A DNA stretch of 64,000 nt from the NCBI GenBank assembly GCA_017620025.1, contig JAFZRF010000043.1, positions 37,875 through 101,874 on the forward strand. Reading direction: 5' to 3'. The translations under genes were made by a program, and so were the position numbers. Of this stretch, positions 43,737 through 52,540 are shown in pieces. Source of the stretch: Ruminococcus sp. (GTDB lineage: Bacteria > Bacillota > Clostridia > Oscillospirales > Ruminococcaceae). The notes beneath the pieces are model-generated. The model was not told the DNA's origin and ran no database searches. It was given only the letters and a program-made list of their open reading frames with translations. Numbering within the stretch: the first letter of the stretch is position 1; every line of letters starts with the position of its first letter.

Positions 43737-44530
43737 AAACTGCACTGACTATAGCCGGCAGTGACTCATCAGGCGGAGCTGGTATACAAGCTGATATCAA
43801 GACTATGATAATGAACGGCGTCTTTGCAATGTGCGCCGTGACTGCTATTACCGCGCAGAATACTACAGGAGTTCGTTCGGTACAGGAAACTTCTCCGGAT
43901 ATTCTGCGGGATCAGATCGATGCAGTTTTTGAAGATATTTTCCCCGATGCAGTAAAAATAGGTATGGTATCTTCGCCTGCTCTAATAGAGGTCATAACCG
44001 AATGTCTGAACCGGCACAAAGCAAGGAATATCGTACTTGATACGGTAATGGTTGCTACAAGCGGTGCAAGACTCACTACTCCCGAAGCAGTAAAGCTTAT
44101 GACAGAGAAGCTTTTTCCTCTGAGTACATTGATAACACCTAATATACCTGAAGCACAGCTGCTTATAGATATGCTTATCATGAACCGCGTAGATATGGAA
44201 GAGGCAGCAAAGAAGCTTTATGGAATGTACGGATGTTCTGTCCTTATAAAGGGCGGACATACTGTATGTGATGCAGCAGATGTCTTATGCACAGAAGCAG
44301 GTATAAGCTGGTATGAGATGCAGCGTATCGACAATCCGAATACTCATGGTACAGGCTGTACGCTCTCAAGTGCAATAGCAGCTGATCTCGCCAAAGGATA
44401 CAGTCTTGAAGAATCCGTTAAGCTTGCTAAAGAATACCTGACAGGCGCAATAGCCGCCGGACTTGATCTCGGGAAAGGCAGCGGACCTCTTGATCACGGT
44501 TATGATAACAAAAGCAGATTCTCCAAGTGA
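43733..44530 (+). CDS. thiD: Hydroxymethylpyrimidine/phosphomethylpyrimidine kinase ThiD
   Basis: Phosphorylates HMP and HMP-P. A 265-residue ribokinase-fold enzyme starting [20 protein letters not shown], with the C-terminal kinase motif [14 protein letters not shown]. It overlaps thiE by ATGA. thiC follows after 19 bp. Confidence 0.96.
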   Translation: MKTALTIAGSDSSGGAGIQADIKTMIMNGVFAMCAVTAITAQNTTGVRSVQETSPDILRDQIDAVFEDIFPDAVKIGMVSSPALIEVITECLNRHKARNIVLDTVMVATSGARLTTPEAVKLMTEKLFPLSTLITPNIPEAQLLIDMLIMNRVDMEEAAKKLYGMYGCSVLIKGGHTVCDAADVLCTEAGISWYEMQRIDNPNTHGTGCTLSSAIAADLAKGYSLEESVKLAKEYLTGAIAAGLDLGKGSGPLDHGYDNKSRFSK

Positions 44531-44549
44531 TATGAAAGGAATTAATATA

Positions 44550-45863
44550 ATGAAGAATTACAAAACACAGATGGAAGCAGCAAAACAGGGGATAGTTACT
44601 CCTGAAATGGAAATAGTTGCAAAGAAGGAATATATATCTACAGAGGAGCTTCGTGAACTGGTTGCGAAGGGCGAGGTTGCCATACCATGCAATATAAATC
44701 ATAAGTCCATATCTCCGGAGGGAATCGGTACACATATGCGCACCAAGATCAATGTAAATCTCGGAATCTCCGGTGACGTAAAGGATTATGATGTGGAGAT
44801 GCAGAAAGTCGATATGGCAATAGGCTTCGGAGCAGAGGCTATCATGGATCTCAGCAACTACGGAAAGACCAACGAGTTCCGAAAGAAGCTGGTCGAGAGA
44901 TCACCCGCAATGATAGGAACAGTGCCTATGTATGATGCAATCGGTTATCTTGATAAGGATCTTCTTGAAATAACCGCAAAGGATTTCCTAAAGGTCGTAA
45001 GAGCTCATGCCGAAGAGGGCGTTGACTTCATGACGATTCATGCGGGTATAAACCGTCGTGCTGTTGAATCCTTCATGAGGGACAAGAGGAAGATGAACAT
45101 AGTATCACGCGGCGGATCGCTTCTCTTTGCATGGATGATGATGACAGGAAACGAGAATCCCTTCTATGAATACTATGATGAAGTTCTTGACATACTTCAG
45201 GAGTATGATGTGACAATAAGCCTCGGAGATGCACTCCGTCCCGGATGCATTGACGACTCAACAGACGCCGGACAGATCGCAGAACTCATAGAACTCGGAG
45301 CGCTTACTGAAAGAGCATGGGCGAAGAACGTACAGGTTATGGTTGAAGGCCCCGGTCACATGGCTATGAATGAGATCGCTGCAAATATGAAGCTCCAGAA
45401 GCGTATATGCCATAATGCACCGTTCTATGTTCTCGGACCTCTTGTAACTGATATAGCTCCCGGATATGATCATATAACATCAGCGATAGGCGGAGCTATA
45501 GCGGCTGCAAACGGAGCAGACTTCCTGTGTTATGTAACCCCGGCGGAGCATCTGAGACTGCCTGACGTTGATGACGTTAAGGAAGGCATAATTGCCAGCC
45601 GCATTGCTGCACACGCTGCCGATATCGCAAAGGGAATACCTCATGCAACTGATGCGGATAATGCTATGGCGGCTGCTCGTCATGCACTTGACTGGGAAGG
45701 AATGTTCAAGGTAGCTATTGATCCTAAGAAAGCTCGTAGCTATTATGAGAGTACACCGATTGCCGAACGTCACACTTGTTCTATGTGCGGAAAGATGTGC
45801 GCTGTAAGAACAACAAACATGATCCTTAACGGCGAAAAGGTAGAGTTCTGTTCAGAAAAATAA
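44550..45863 (+). CDS. thiC: Phosphomethylpyrimidine synthase ThiC (radical SAM)
   Basis: Rearranges aminoimidazole ribotide to HMP-P. A 437-residue short-type ThiC typical of anaerobes. Conserved blocks include [12 protein letters not shown]-like [23 protein letters not shown] and the C-terminal cluster motif [11 protein letters not shown] 44550 follows AAAGGA; an ATG at 44532 would add six residues and is the only close alternative. No terminator follows before the feo promoter. Confidence 0.96.
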   Translation: MKNYKTQMEAAKQGIVTPEMEIVAKKEYISTEELRELVAKGEVAIPCNINHKSISPEGIGTHMRTKINVNLGISGDVKDYDVEMQKVDMAIGFGAEAIMDLSNYGKTNEFRKKLVERSPAMIGTVPMYDAIGYLDKDLLEITAKDFLKVVRAHAEEGVDFMTIHAGINRRAVESFMRDKRKMNIVSRGGSLLFAWMMMTGNENPFYEYYDEVLDILQEYDVTISLGDALRPGCIDDSTDAGQIAELIELGALTERAWAKNVQVMVEGPGHMAMNEIAANMKLQKRICHNAPFYVLGPLVTDIAPGYDHITSAIGGAIAAANGADFLCYVTPAEHLRLPDVDDVKEGIIASRIAAHAADIAKGIPHATDADNAMAAARHALDWEGMFKVAIDPKKARSYYESTPIAERHTCSMCGKMCAVRTTNMILNGEKVEFCSEK

Positions 45864-45871
45864 ATAAGTTA

Positions 45872-45924
45872 CTAATTAATTAGGCTTGACAAAGAAGTTA
45901 GTAAGTGCTAAAATATTATTAGCA
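45872..45924 (+). promoter_or_regulatory. feo promoter with palindromes (likely iron- or redox-responsive)
   Basis: TTGACA (45886-45891), 17-bp spacer and TAAAAT (45909-45914). A perfect 12-bp palindrome CTAATTAATTAG (45872-45883) abuts the -35, and TGCTAA-N7-TTAGCA (45906-45924) covers the -10. TTACTAA (45869) and TTAGTAA (45898) also form a wide inverted repeat. These are good candidates for a DtxR- or Fur-class operator. Confidence 0.7.
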
Positions 45925-45955
45925 TACAATAACAAGCCGGTAAATAGTGTAAGAT

Positions 45956-45987
45956 AGATCCCCAGTCGGATAAACCGGCGGGGATCT
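45956..45987 (+). promoter_or_regulatory. 5' UTR hairpin before feoAB
   Basis: AGATCCCC pairs with GGGGATCT, with an inner CGG/CCG helix and loop ATAAA. Only three T follow, so it is a leader hairpin or weak attenuator, 25 bp before the ATG. Confidence 0.55.
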
Positions 45988-46011
45988 TTGTCATTTGCGA
46001 AAGGAAGAAAA

Positions 46012-48348
46012 ATGAATCTTAAAGAACTGGAGATTGGTAAATCTGCAAAGGTTACAGGAGTTGGAGGAGACGGTGCGCTCAGGCAGCATTTCCTTGACAT
46101 GGGCATTATACCCGGAACTGTAGTCAAGGTTGTAAAATATGCTCCCATGGGAGATCCTATGGAGCTTCAGGTAAGGGGATATGAACTCACACTCAGACTT
46201 GCGGATGCGGAGAGCATAACTATTGAGCCCGTTGAAATTCAGGATACCGTAAGTGAAAAAAAGCGCCATAAGCCTAAGACGGAGCATCCCGGACTCGGTG
46301 AGGGAGGAAAGTTCCATCCAAAGGGAAGCGGTCATCCTCTGCCTGACGGTACTGTAATGAAGTTTGCACTTGTCGGTAATCAGAACTGCGGAAAGACAAC
46401 TCTTTTTAACCGGCTAACGGGGTCGAATCAGCACGTCGGTAATTTCCCCGGAGTGACTGTTGACCGGAAAGACGGTCAGATAACAGGGCATAGCGATACG
46501 CTTGTAACCGATCTTCCGGGAATATACTCCATGTCTCCTTATAGTAAGGAAGAGATTGTATCACGTAATTTTGTTCTTGATGAAAAGCCTCATGCGATAA
46601 TCAACATTGTTGATGCTACTAATGTAGAACGAAATTTGTATCTTACTATGCAGCTTCTTGAAATGGATATTCCGATGGTTGTAGCTCTTAATCTTATGGA
46701 TGAGCTTACAGCGAACGGTGGTTCTGTCGATGTTAACGCAATGGAGAAGTTGCTTGGTGTCCCCGTGGTCCCTATATCGGCAGCAAAGAATTCCGGTGTT
46801 GATGAACTAATTGATCATGCTATACATATTGCTCATTATCAGGAAAGACCGGTAGAGCAGGATTACTGTGACGCCTCGGAAAACGGCGGAGCTGTTCATC
46901 GCTGTCTGCATGCTATCAGTCATCTCATAGATGATCACGCAAAAGCTGCCGGACTTCCGGTGCGTTTCGCCGCAAGCAAGGTAATAGAAGGAGATCCGCT
47001 GATACTGAAGCAGCTGTCACTTGAACAGAACGAGACAGAGATGGTCGAACATATAGTGCTTCAGATGGAAAAGGAGAGAAAACTTGACAGAAGTGCCGCT
47101 ATTGCAGATATGCGCTTTTCCTATATACACCGTGTCTGTCGGGATACTGTAATACGTCCTCACGAAAGCAAGGAGCATATCCGCAGCCGTCATATAGATA
47201 AGGTTCTTACAGGTAAATACACTGCTATCCCTGCTTTTATACTTATAATGGCTCTTGTATTCTTCCTGACGTTCAATGTTATAGGTGCATGGATGCAGAA
47301 TTTACTTGAGTCCGGAATTGACAGGCTTACAGCGGCTGTAGACAGAGGACTTACATCAGCGGGTGTTAATGATGTTATACACGGATTGATCATAGACGGT
47401 ATATTTGCCGGTGTCGGCAGTGTACTCAGTTTTCTTCCTATAATAGTAACTCTCTTTTTCTTCCTCTCTTTGCTTGAGGACAGCGGATACATAGCAAGAG
47501 TAGCTTTCTTCATGGATAAGCTTCTCCGTAAGATCGGATTGTCGGGGCGTAGTATAGTTCCGCTTCTTATAGGTTTCGGCTGTACTGTTCCTGCCGTAAT
47601 GTCCACACGCACCATGCCGAGTGAAAGAGACAGAAAGATGACGATCCTTCTTACTCCGTTTATGAGCTGTACCGCCAAACTGCCGATATACGGTTTCTTT
47701 GTAAGCGTATTTTTCCCGGGCAGGGGAGCGCTAATTATGACAGGCTTGTATCTTCTCGGCATAGTAACAGGCATACTTGCCGCTCTGCTTTACAGATCTA
47801 CGAAATTCAGAGGTGATGCAGTGCCGTTTGTAATGGAATTGCCGAATTACCGCTTGCCAGGAGCCATAAATGTTGCACGCCTTCTCTGGGATAAGGCAAA
47901 GGATTTTCTTCAGAGAGCCTTCTCGGTAATACTGATCGCTACGATAGTTGTATGGTTCCTGCAAAGCTTCGACTTCAGGCTTAACCTTGTCAACGACTCA
48001 AAGGACAGTATGCTTGCAGCTATCGCAGGTATCATAGCACCTCTGATGAGACCTGCCGGACTTGGAGACTGGCGCATAGTAACTTCACTGATATCTGGCT
48101 TTATGGCTAAAGAAAGTGTAGTATCAACTCTTGAGATTCTATTTGACGGCGGTGTCGGAAATGCACTGACTTCATCAGGCGCTGCTTCACTGCTTGTATT
48201 CTCACTTCTGTATACTCCCTGTGTTGCTGCTATTGCAGCGATCAAGCGTGAGCTTGGAAAAAAATGGGCTGTATTCGTAGTTGTATGGCAGTGCTTCATA
48301 GCATGGGCAGCTGCCACACTTGTTAATGCGATCGGAGGGCTGTTATGA
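46012..48348 (+). CDS. feoB: Ferrous iron transporter, FeoA-FeoB fusion
   Basis: A 778-residue inner-membrane Fe(II) transporter. Residues 1-78 form a FeoA (SH3-like) domain, followed by a charged linker to about 112. The G domain starts with GNQNCGKTTLFN (about 121), then NFPGVTVDRK, DLPGIYSM and NLMD. The transmembrane core has two Gate motifs (VPLLIGFGCTVPAVMSTRT and a C-terminal counterpart). FeoA and FeoB are usually separate proteins; fusions occur in clostridia and Bacteroidetes. I use ATG 46012, behind AAAGGAAG; the frame from 45988 lacks an SD. Confidence 0.96.
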   Translation: MNLKELEIGKSAKVTGVGGDGALRQHFLDMGIIPGTVVKVVKYAPMGDPMELQVRGYELTLRLADAESITIEPVEIQDTVSEKKRHKPKTEHPGLGEGGKFHPKGSGHPLPDGTVMKFALVGNQNCGKTTLFNRLTGSNQHVGNFPGVTVDRKDGQITGHSDTLVTDLPGIYSMSPYSKEEIVSRNFVLDEKPHAIINIVDATNVERNLYLTMQLLEMDIPMVVALNLMDELTANGGSVDVNAMEKLLGVPVVPISAAKNSGVDELIDHAIHIAHYQERPVEQDYCDASENGGAVHRCLHAISHLIDDHAKAAGLPVRFAASKVIEGDPLILKQLSLEQNETEMVEHIVLQMEKERKLDRSAAIADMRFSYIHRVCRDTVIRPHESKEHIRSRHIDKVLTGKYTAIPAFILIMALVFFLTFNVIGAWMQNLLESGIDRLTAAVDRGLTSAGVNDVIHGLIIDGIFAGVGSVLSFLPIIVTLFFFLSLLEDSGYIARVAFFMDKLLRKIGLSGRSIVPLLIGFGCTVPAVMSTRTMPSERDRKMTILLTPFMSCTAKLPIYGFFVSVFFPGRGALIMTGLYLLGIVTGILAALLYRSTKFRGDAVPFVMELPNYRLPGAINVARLLWDKAKDFLQRAFSVILIATIVVWFLQSFDFRLNLVNDSKDSMLAAIAGIIAPLMRPAGLGDWRIVTSLISGFMAKESVVSTLEILFDGGVGNALTSSGAASLLVFSLLYTPCVAAIAAIKRELGKKWAVFVVVWQCFIAWAAATLVNAIGGLL

Positions 48349-48485
48349 ATGTGATAGATATTCTGCTTATCATTGTTATAGCTGCCGCTGTACTGTTTGC
48401 TGTCAGACATATTGTAAAAGACAGAAAGAATGGTGCTGTTTGCTGCGGAGATTGCTCAAGATGCGGAAAATGCAATAAGATATAA
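48345..48485 (+). CDS. FeoB-associated Cys-rich membrane protein
   Basis: A 46-residue protein: one N-terminal membrane helix (about 3-21) and a Cys-rich tail with C33, C34, C37, C40 and C43 (CCGDCSRCGKC). It overlaps the feoB stop (ATGA), so it is translationally coupled. Small Cys-rich proteins of this kind, sometimes likened to FeoC, accompany feoB in Firmicutes. Metal binding or a redox role is likely, but the function is unproven. Confidence 0.9.
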   Translation: MNVIDILLIIVIAAAVLFAVRHIVKDRKNGAVCCGDCSRCGKCNKI

Positions 48486-48490
48486 AAAGA

Positions 48491-48527
48491 CCGGACAGAT
48501 ACACAAACAGTGTCTGTCCGGCCTTTT
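48491..48527. terminator. Terminator between feo and the convergent GNAT gene
   Basis: CCGGACAG...ACAC pairs with GTGT-CTGTCCGG (two-base bulge), followed by CTTTTT. The A-run before the stem allows use on the minus strand too. Confidence 0.9.
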
Positions 48528-49069
48528 TAGTCTTTTCTGTAAAGATGCGGGTCGAATTGCGGTACTCTTGAATGTATGAAGGCGTTGAGAGACTCGAAGG
48601 ACTCCTTGTTGAACGGCACCTGAGTGCTTGCAATTTCAAATTCACAGTTCATGTAAAACTGATACCATCCTGTTGTACAGAATCCGCAGCGCCTGTAGAA
48701 TTCCTGACGTCTTATCCTTTGTTCATTATTAGGACAGCTTTCGTCAGGCGCTTCGTAGTCAACAGTCAGCTCGAGACCGTCATAGTAATCTTTCAGTGAA
48801 TGAAGAGCAGCTGTGCCGATGCCGTGCGATCTGAGCTCCTTTTTCACTGCAAAGAAGCAGATGTAAACAAAATCAGTCCATTTCCTTACCATAAGAAAAC
48901 CGGAGAATCCGTATTCTGTATATATTCCGAGAATTTCCATGTCACCGTTTTCAACGGCTGAAAGAAGATCTGACAAAGGGACATATTCATTGTCCGGAAA
49001 CGACTCCTTATTGATCTCTTCCGCATAATCAGCATCGACAGTTCCTCTGTATATTGGCCTGAGTTCCAT
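48527..49069 (-). CDS. GNAT-family N-acetyltransferase
   Basis: A 180-residue acyltransferase-like protein with the acetyl-CoA-site pattern FFAVKKELRSHGIGTAALHS. Residues after about 110 (DESCPNNEQRIRRQEFYRR) are typical of a GNAT subgroup common in Firmicutes. Its SD AAAGGAG lies at the very end of the preceding regulator gene, with one base between the genes. Substrate unknown. Confidence 0.85.
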   Translation of the reverse strand: MELRPIYRGTVDADYAEEINKESFPDNEYVPLSDLLSAVENGDMEILGIYTEYGFSGFLMVRKWTDFVYICFFAVKKELRSHGIGTAALHSLKDYYDGLELTVDYEAPDESCPNNEQRIRRQEFYRRCGFCTTGWYQFYMNCEFEIASTQVPFNKESFESLNAFIHSRVPQFDPHLYRKD

Positions 49070-49070
49070 A

Positions 49071-51299
49071 TTATAGCTCCTTTATACTTCCGGAAGGATC
49101 CGAAAGCTTGTATTTTCTCGGGCTTACACCTGTCAGTTTTCGAAACTGATGGTAGAAGTGCTTGGAATCGACATAGCCGCAGCTCTCAGCAATCATTTCA
49201 ATACTCATTGAAGAAGTCAGTATCAGGTATTTCGATAGTGAAATACGGCTTCTGATAAGATCCTGATGGAAGCTTATACCGAAGAGATCTTTATAAACAG
49301 AGCGGAAATACCCCTCACTATGAGTCAGCGACTTGCATATATCTTCTGAATTGTGGTTAATAGAAGGTGTGCTGTAAATTAGTTCCCTGACACCGGAATA
49401 GACAGGATAATACGGATTTCTGTGAAGAAGAGATCTTTCGTAGAGCTTGTTGTCGGCTTCGTCGAGGAGATCTTTGAGAATGAAACTGTAGTCGAAGTCT
49501 TTGGCAAGACATTTCCGGCTGCAAAGTATCACAGAATCACGACCGAAGTTCTCTCTATACTGCTCTGAGTACAATATTAAAGTGGATAGTCTGTCTGCAA
49601 GCAGTCTGAAATCATCATCGCTGCTTAGTGCAGTTCTGATGAAAGCATATGTACGTTCTGATATTTTTCCGCAAAGATCTGTTACGCAGCACTGCGAAGT
49701 TAGTATTGATGCTATCTTGCGATCAAGATTGATACCTGCTTTCTTTGAGTCAATGTTTATGTCATCAGAAAAAGCAGCAGTCCTTATTAGAATAAAACCT
49801 ATTAACTCTTCGTCAGTGCTTCTGCTTTTCAGCAGGCATAGTTCGTTTTCGATTCCTTTCTCATTGAGCATTCCTGTTGCAGAATCATGCTGCACTGAAA
49901 GGTCTCTGCATTCAAGAAGGGTGTTGATATCGTTTTTCATGCGAAGCAGCTCAAGTGCACTTGCGGCAATTTTCAGCCAGTCCCTGAAAATTATGTCATA
50001 GCTGTCTGCATGGTCATACTGAAGTATGAAGTAACCGAAATACTTACCGGAGAAGAATATAGGACAGTTATAAAGAACGAGTTCTTTGTCAGTAGGACAG
50101 ATGACAGGAGGCAGCTCTTCAAGCGATCTGAATACTACAGGCTTCGGACAGTTACCATCCGGTCTCATAATTGTATGGCATATCATTGAGTCGCTGTTTT
50201 CTGCAGACAAAGGATCATCTGTCTGTTCGATGCTGCACCAGTTATCATGCAGACAAAGATACAGTCCCTTTAAATCACGGATAAGATACACAAATTCCTG
50301 CAGTACACCGACATAGTCACTTACTGAACGGCAAACAGTCAACTGCTGCTCAAAGTTTCCGGTGAGGTTCATCCGGCTGAAAAACATTTCCCTTCTAATT
50401 GCTGATAATTCATTGCAGAGTATACTGTTATCGGCACAACAGGCACAGCTGTCACCGAGTACAATATGTCCTCTGAGATCTGGAAGCGGAGTTGTCCTTC
50501 CGGTTATCCTGTTGTAAATCATAGCGGCAGCAAGTGAGCCGAGGGCAGTCCTGTTCCTTAAATATGTCGTCAGTATGGGCGTGTGGTAACATCTTGAACC
50601 CACATATTCATAACCTGTAACAGTTATCTTTTCCGGGATACTAATTCCGTTCTCCATAAGACGGTCACACAGACCGTAAGCCATATAATCGTTCGCACAG
50701 GCAACTGCCTCAGGAAGTGTGCGTCTGCCGTTTATATAGTCATCAGCGAGCTTTTCGCCCGAATTCATCCAATAATCGCCGTATATGATCCGTTCTTCAC
50801 TGAATGGGATGCCGTGTGCATGAAGCGAGTCTTTATAGCCCTCAACACGAAGTAAAGAGGTATCATATTTCGCAGGCCCGGTAAGAAAGTCTATTTTTGT
50901 GAACCCATGAGCCTCAATAAGATGATCTATAATATCTTTTGTGTCTGCACGTACATCATTATTGAGGCAGTCAAAACCTTCGATCTCAGCACCGGTGATG
51001 ATTACCGGAATATCTGTACGCTGCTTTATAAGGCTGTATATACGCTGCTGCAGATCTGTATTCAGAAAAGACTCTCCTGTAAGGATTATGCCGTCAAGAT
51101 GCTTTGACAGTATCTGATCATAGATGCGGTTTTCTACCTCAACATCAGCAAAGTACTCGGAGGAATTATAGATGTTGGAGAGAATGATCGAATTCATACC
51201 GAGATTCTGGGCCTTATCAATGATACCGCATAAAAGCTGGCGCTGTTCTGAGTCAGCAGCCTGCGCAGTGATAATACCTATGGATATGCTTTTTTTCAC
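49071..51299 (-). CDS. Four-domain regulator: LacI-type sensor, GAF-like, degenerate GGDEF-like, AraC HTH
   Basis: A 742-residue one-component regulator. Residues about 1-280 resemble a LacI-family periplasmic-binding-fold sensor without its own HTH (SIGIITAQAADSEQR, HLDGIILTGE, VACANDYMAYGLCDRLMENG). A Cys-rich hinge (CACC) and a GAF-like region (about 300-455) follow. Residues about 465-625 look like a GGDEF fold (HDSATGMLNEKGIENEL) but without GG(D/E)EF, so no cyclase activity is expected. The C-terminus (about 645-735) is an AraC HTH (MSIEMIAESCGYVDSKHFYHQF). LacI-sensor/AraC fusions usually sense sugars. It lies divergent to the regulator at 51472. Confidence 0.85.
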   Translation of the reverse strand: MKKSISIGIITAQAADSEQRQLLCGIIDKAQNLGMNSIILSNIYNSSEYFADVEVENRIYDQILSKHLDGIILTGESFLNTDLQQRIYSLIKQRTDIPVIITGAEIEGFDCLNNDVRADTKDIIDHLIEAHGFTKIDFLTGPAKYDTSLLRVEGYKDSLHAHGIPFSEERIIYGDYWMNSGEKLADDYINGRRTLPEAVACANDYMAYGLCDRLMENGISIPEKITVTGYEYVGSRCYHTPILTTYLRNRTALGSLAAAMIYNRITGRTTPLPDLRGHIVLGDSCACCADNSILCNELSAIRREMFFSRMNLTGNFEQQLTVCRSVSDYVGVLQEFVYLIRDLKGLYLCLHDNWCSIEQTDDPLSAENSDSMICHTIMRPDGNCPKPVVFRSLEELPPVICPTDKELVLYNCPIFFSGKYFGYFILQYDHADSYDIIFRDWLKIAASALELLRMKNDINTLLECRDLSVQHDSATGMLNEKGIENELCLLKSRSTDEELIGFILIRTAAFSDDINIDSKKAGINLDRKIASILTSQCCVTDLCGKISERTYAFIRTALSSDDDFRLLADRLSTLILYSEQYRENFGRDSVILCSRKCLAKDFDYSFILKDLLDEADNKLYERSLLHRNPYYPVYSGVRELIYSTPSINHNSEDICKSLTHSEGYFRSVYKDLFGISFHQDLIRSRISLSKYLILTSSMSIEMIAESCGYVDSKHFYHQFRKLTGVSPRKYKLSDPSGSIKEL

Positions 51300-51341
51300 G
51301 GTATCCCTCCCGTATAAGTAGTTACTATTGATTTATATATA

Positions 51342-51374
51342 AATATATCATATAATTACTCAGATTGCAATAGG
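51342..51374 (-). promoter_or_regulatory. Promoter with CCTATTGCAA -35 element (LacI/AraC regulator)
   Basis: On the minus strand CCTATTGCAA (51374-51365) gives TTGCAA as the -35, a 17-bp spacer and TATATT (51347-51342). Confidence 0.75.
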
Positions 51375-51412
51375 TTTTCTTCATTTTCGGCACTAAAAAT
51401 TCAATTTTGGGG

Positions 51413-51441
51413 TTGAATGATACAAAAACAAGGTGTAAAAT
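51413..51441 (+). promoter_or_regulatory. Promoter of the divergent AraC-type gene
   Basis: TTGAAT (51413-51418), 17-bp spacer, TAAAAT (51436-51441). Confidence 0.65.
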
Positions 51442-51471
51442 AAAACATATATAAATCACAGGAGGTTTACT

Positions 51472-52227
51472 ATGAAACAAAAAGCAACAGTAAGATCTTG
51501 CCGTTCCGGTGTCAATAACACTGTGGAAGATCTTGCTCCAATCGAAAGGGAACTTGCATTCTGCAAAGGTGTATGTTCCGGCAATCTTGAGACCGTTAAA
51601 ACGCTCTTCGCCCCTCTCGGAGACGACGGTTTCGGAAAACTTTGCGAGGATCGTCTGAAAGATCTTAAGTATCATCTGGTAGTTACGATCGCACTTCTTA
51701 CACGCTACTGCTCCTCAAGCGGTATGTCAAAAGATGAGGCTCAGGCTCTCAGTGATGCCTATCTTCAGCGTGCAGAGTTGTGCACTGACGAAAAGGAGAT
51801 CAACTCAGTTTACTATGAGATTGTTATCGAGTTTACTAAGAGAATGCGTCAGATAAGTACAGGCAGGATCTACCCGAGAACAATGACAGTGATCCTTGAC
51901 TACATCAGCGATAATCTCAACGATAAGCTGCTCGTTCAGGACATAGCCTCTCATGCCGGATGCAGCGTTCCGTATATATCGCGACTGTTCAAGGCAGAGA
52001 CAGGTGTTGCGATCAGCTCATATATAATGGAAAAGAAGATAGAGGCAGCAGAGAATATGCTTCGCTTCTCTGATTATACTGCTCTTGAGATAAGCAATCA
52101 CCTCAGCTTCAGTTCACAGAGCTATTTCATCAAACAGTTCCGCAGACATACAGGTCTTACTCCTAAAGAGTACAAGGATACGTATTTCCCGCAGACCGGT
52201 ACAAAAAGATCTGCTAAAAGACAATAA
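51472..52227 (+). CDS. AraC-family transcriptional regulator (YesN-like)
   Basis: A 251-residue regulator. An all-helical N-terminal region (about 20-135), typical of AraC proteins near YesN, lacks a cupin or PBP fold. The C-terminal double HTH (about 150-240) has LLVQDIASHAGCSVPYISRL and ALEISNHLSFSSQSYFIKQF. SD AGGAGG precedes ATG 51472. It is transcribed divergently from the LacI/AraC regulator and ends at a terminator. The two may cross-regulate; nothing else in the window shows their target. Confidence 0.9.
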   Translation: MKQKATVRSCRSGVNNTVEDLAPIERELAFCKGVCSGNLETVKTLFAPLGDDGFGKLCEDRLKDLKYHLVVTIALLTRYCSSSGMSKDEAQALSDAYLQRAELCTDEKEINSVYYEIVIEFTKRMRQISTGRIYPRTMTVILDYISDNLNDKLLVQDIASHAGCSVPYISRLFKAETGVAISSYIMEKKIEAAENMLRFSDYTALEISNHLSFSSQSYFIKQFRRHTGLTPKEYKDTYFPQTGTKRSAKRQ

Positions 52228-52237
52228 TATATCAACA

Positions 52238-52266
52238 AGCCGCCGAATCCAGTCCGGCGGCTTTGT
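52238..52266 (+). terminator. Terminator after the AraC gene
   Basis: AGCCGCCG pairs with CGGCGGCT around AATCCAGTC, followed by TTGTATT. Confidence 0.8.
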
Positions 52267-52315
52267 ATTATTCTTGCCTGGTTTTATATCAAAATACACT
52301 ATGAGCCGAAGAAAC

Positions 52316-52356
52316 AGCCCACTCCCCTGTAGCGATATGCGGCAGGGGAGTGGGCT
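52316..52356. repeat. Perfect 14-bp inverted repeat in the gap before rnf
   Basis: AGCCCACTCCCCTG and CAGGGGAGTGGGCT flank a 13-nt loop. No T-run follows on either strand (ATATATATTTA on the right), and it is GC-rich in an AT-rich gap. A terminator for the gene at 51472 already exists upstream. It could be a dispersed repeat, an RNA structure or a backup terminator. The rest of this 313-bp gap holds only the rnf promoter and a small inverted repeat. Confidence 0.7.
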
Positions 52357-52457
52357 ATATATATTTAAAAAGGTAAGACGGATATAAATGTGTTGCAATT
52401 AACAATAACAGTAAAAAGAATGATATATTATAAATATCGGAAAAAAGAAAAAAACAC

Positions 52458-52486
52458 TTGAATTATCCTGAGATATATAGTATAAT
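52458..52486 (+). promoter_or_regulatory. Promoter of the rnf operon
   Basis: TTGAAT (52458-52463), 17-bp spacer, perfect TATAAT (52481-52486). A short inverted repeat TTAGT-TAAT-ACTAA (52509-52522) lies downstream in the leader, a possible operator. Confidence 0.75.
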
Positions 52487-52540
52487 AATTATATCTGCGG
52501 TTTAAACGTTAGTTAATACTAAAGACGAGAGGAGAATAAT

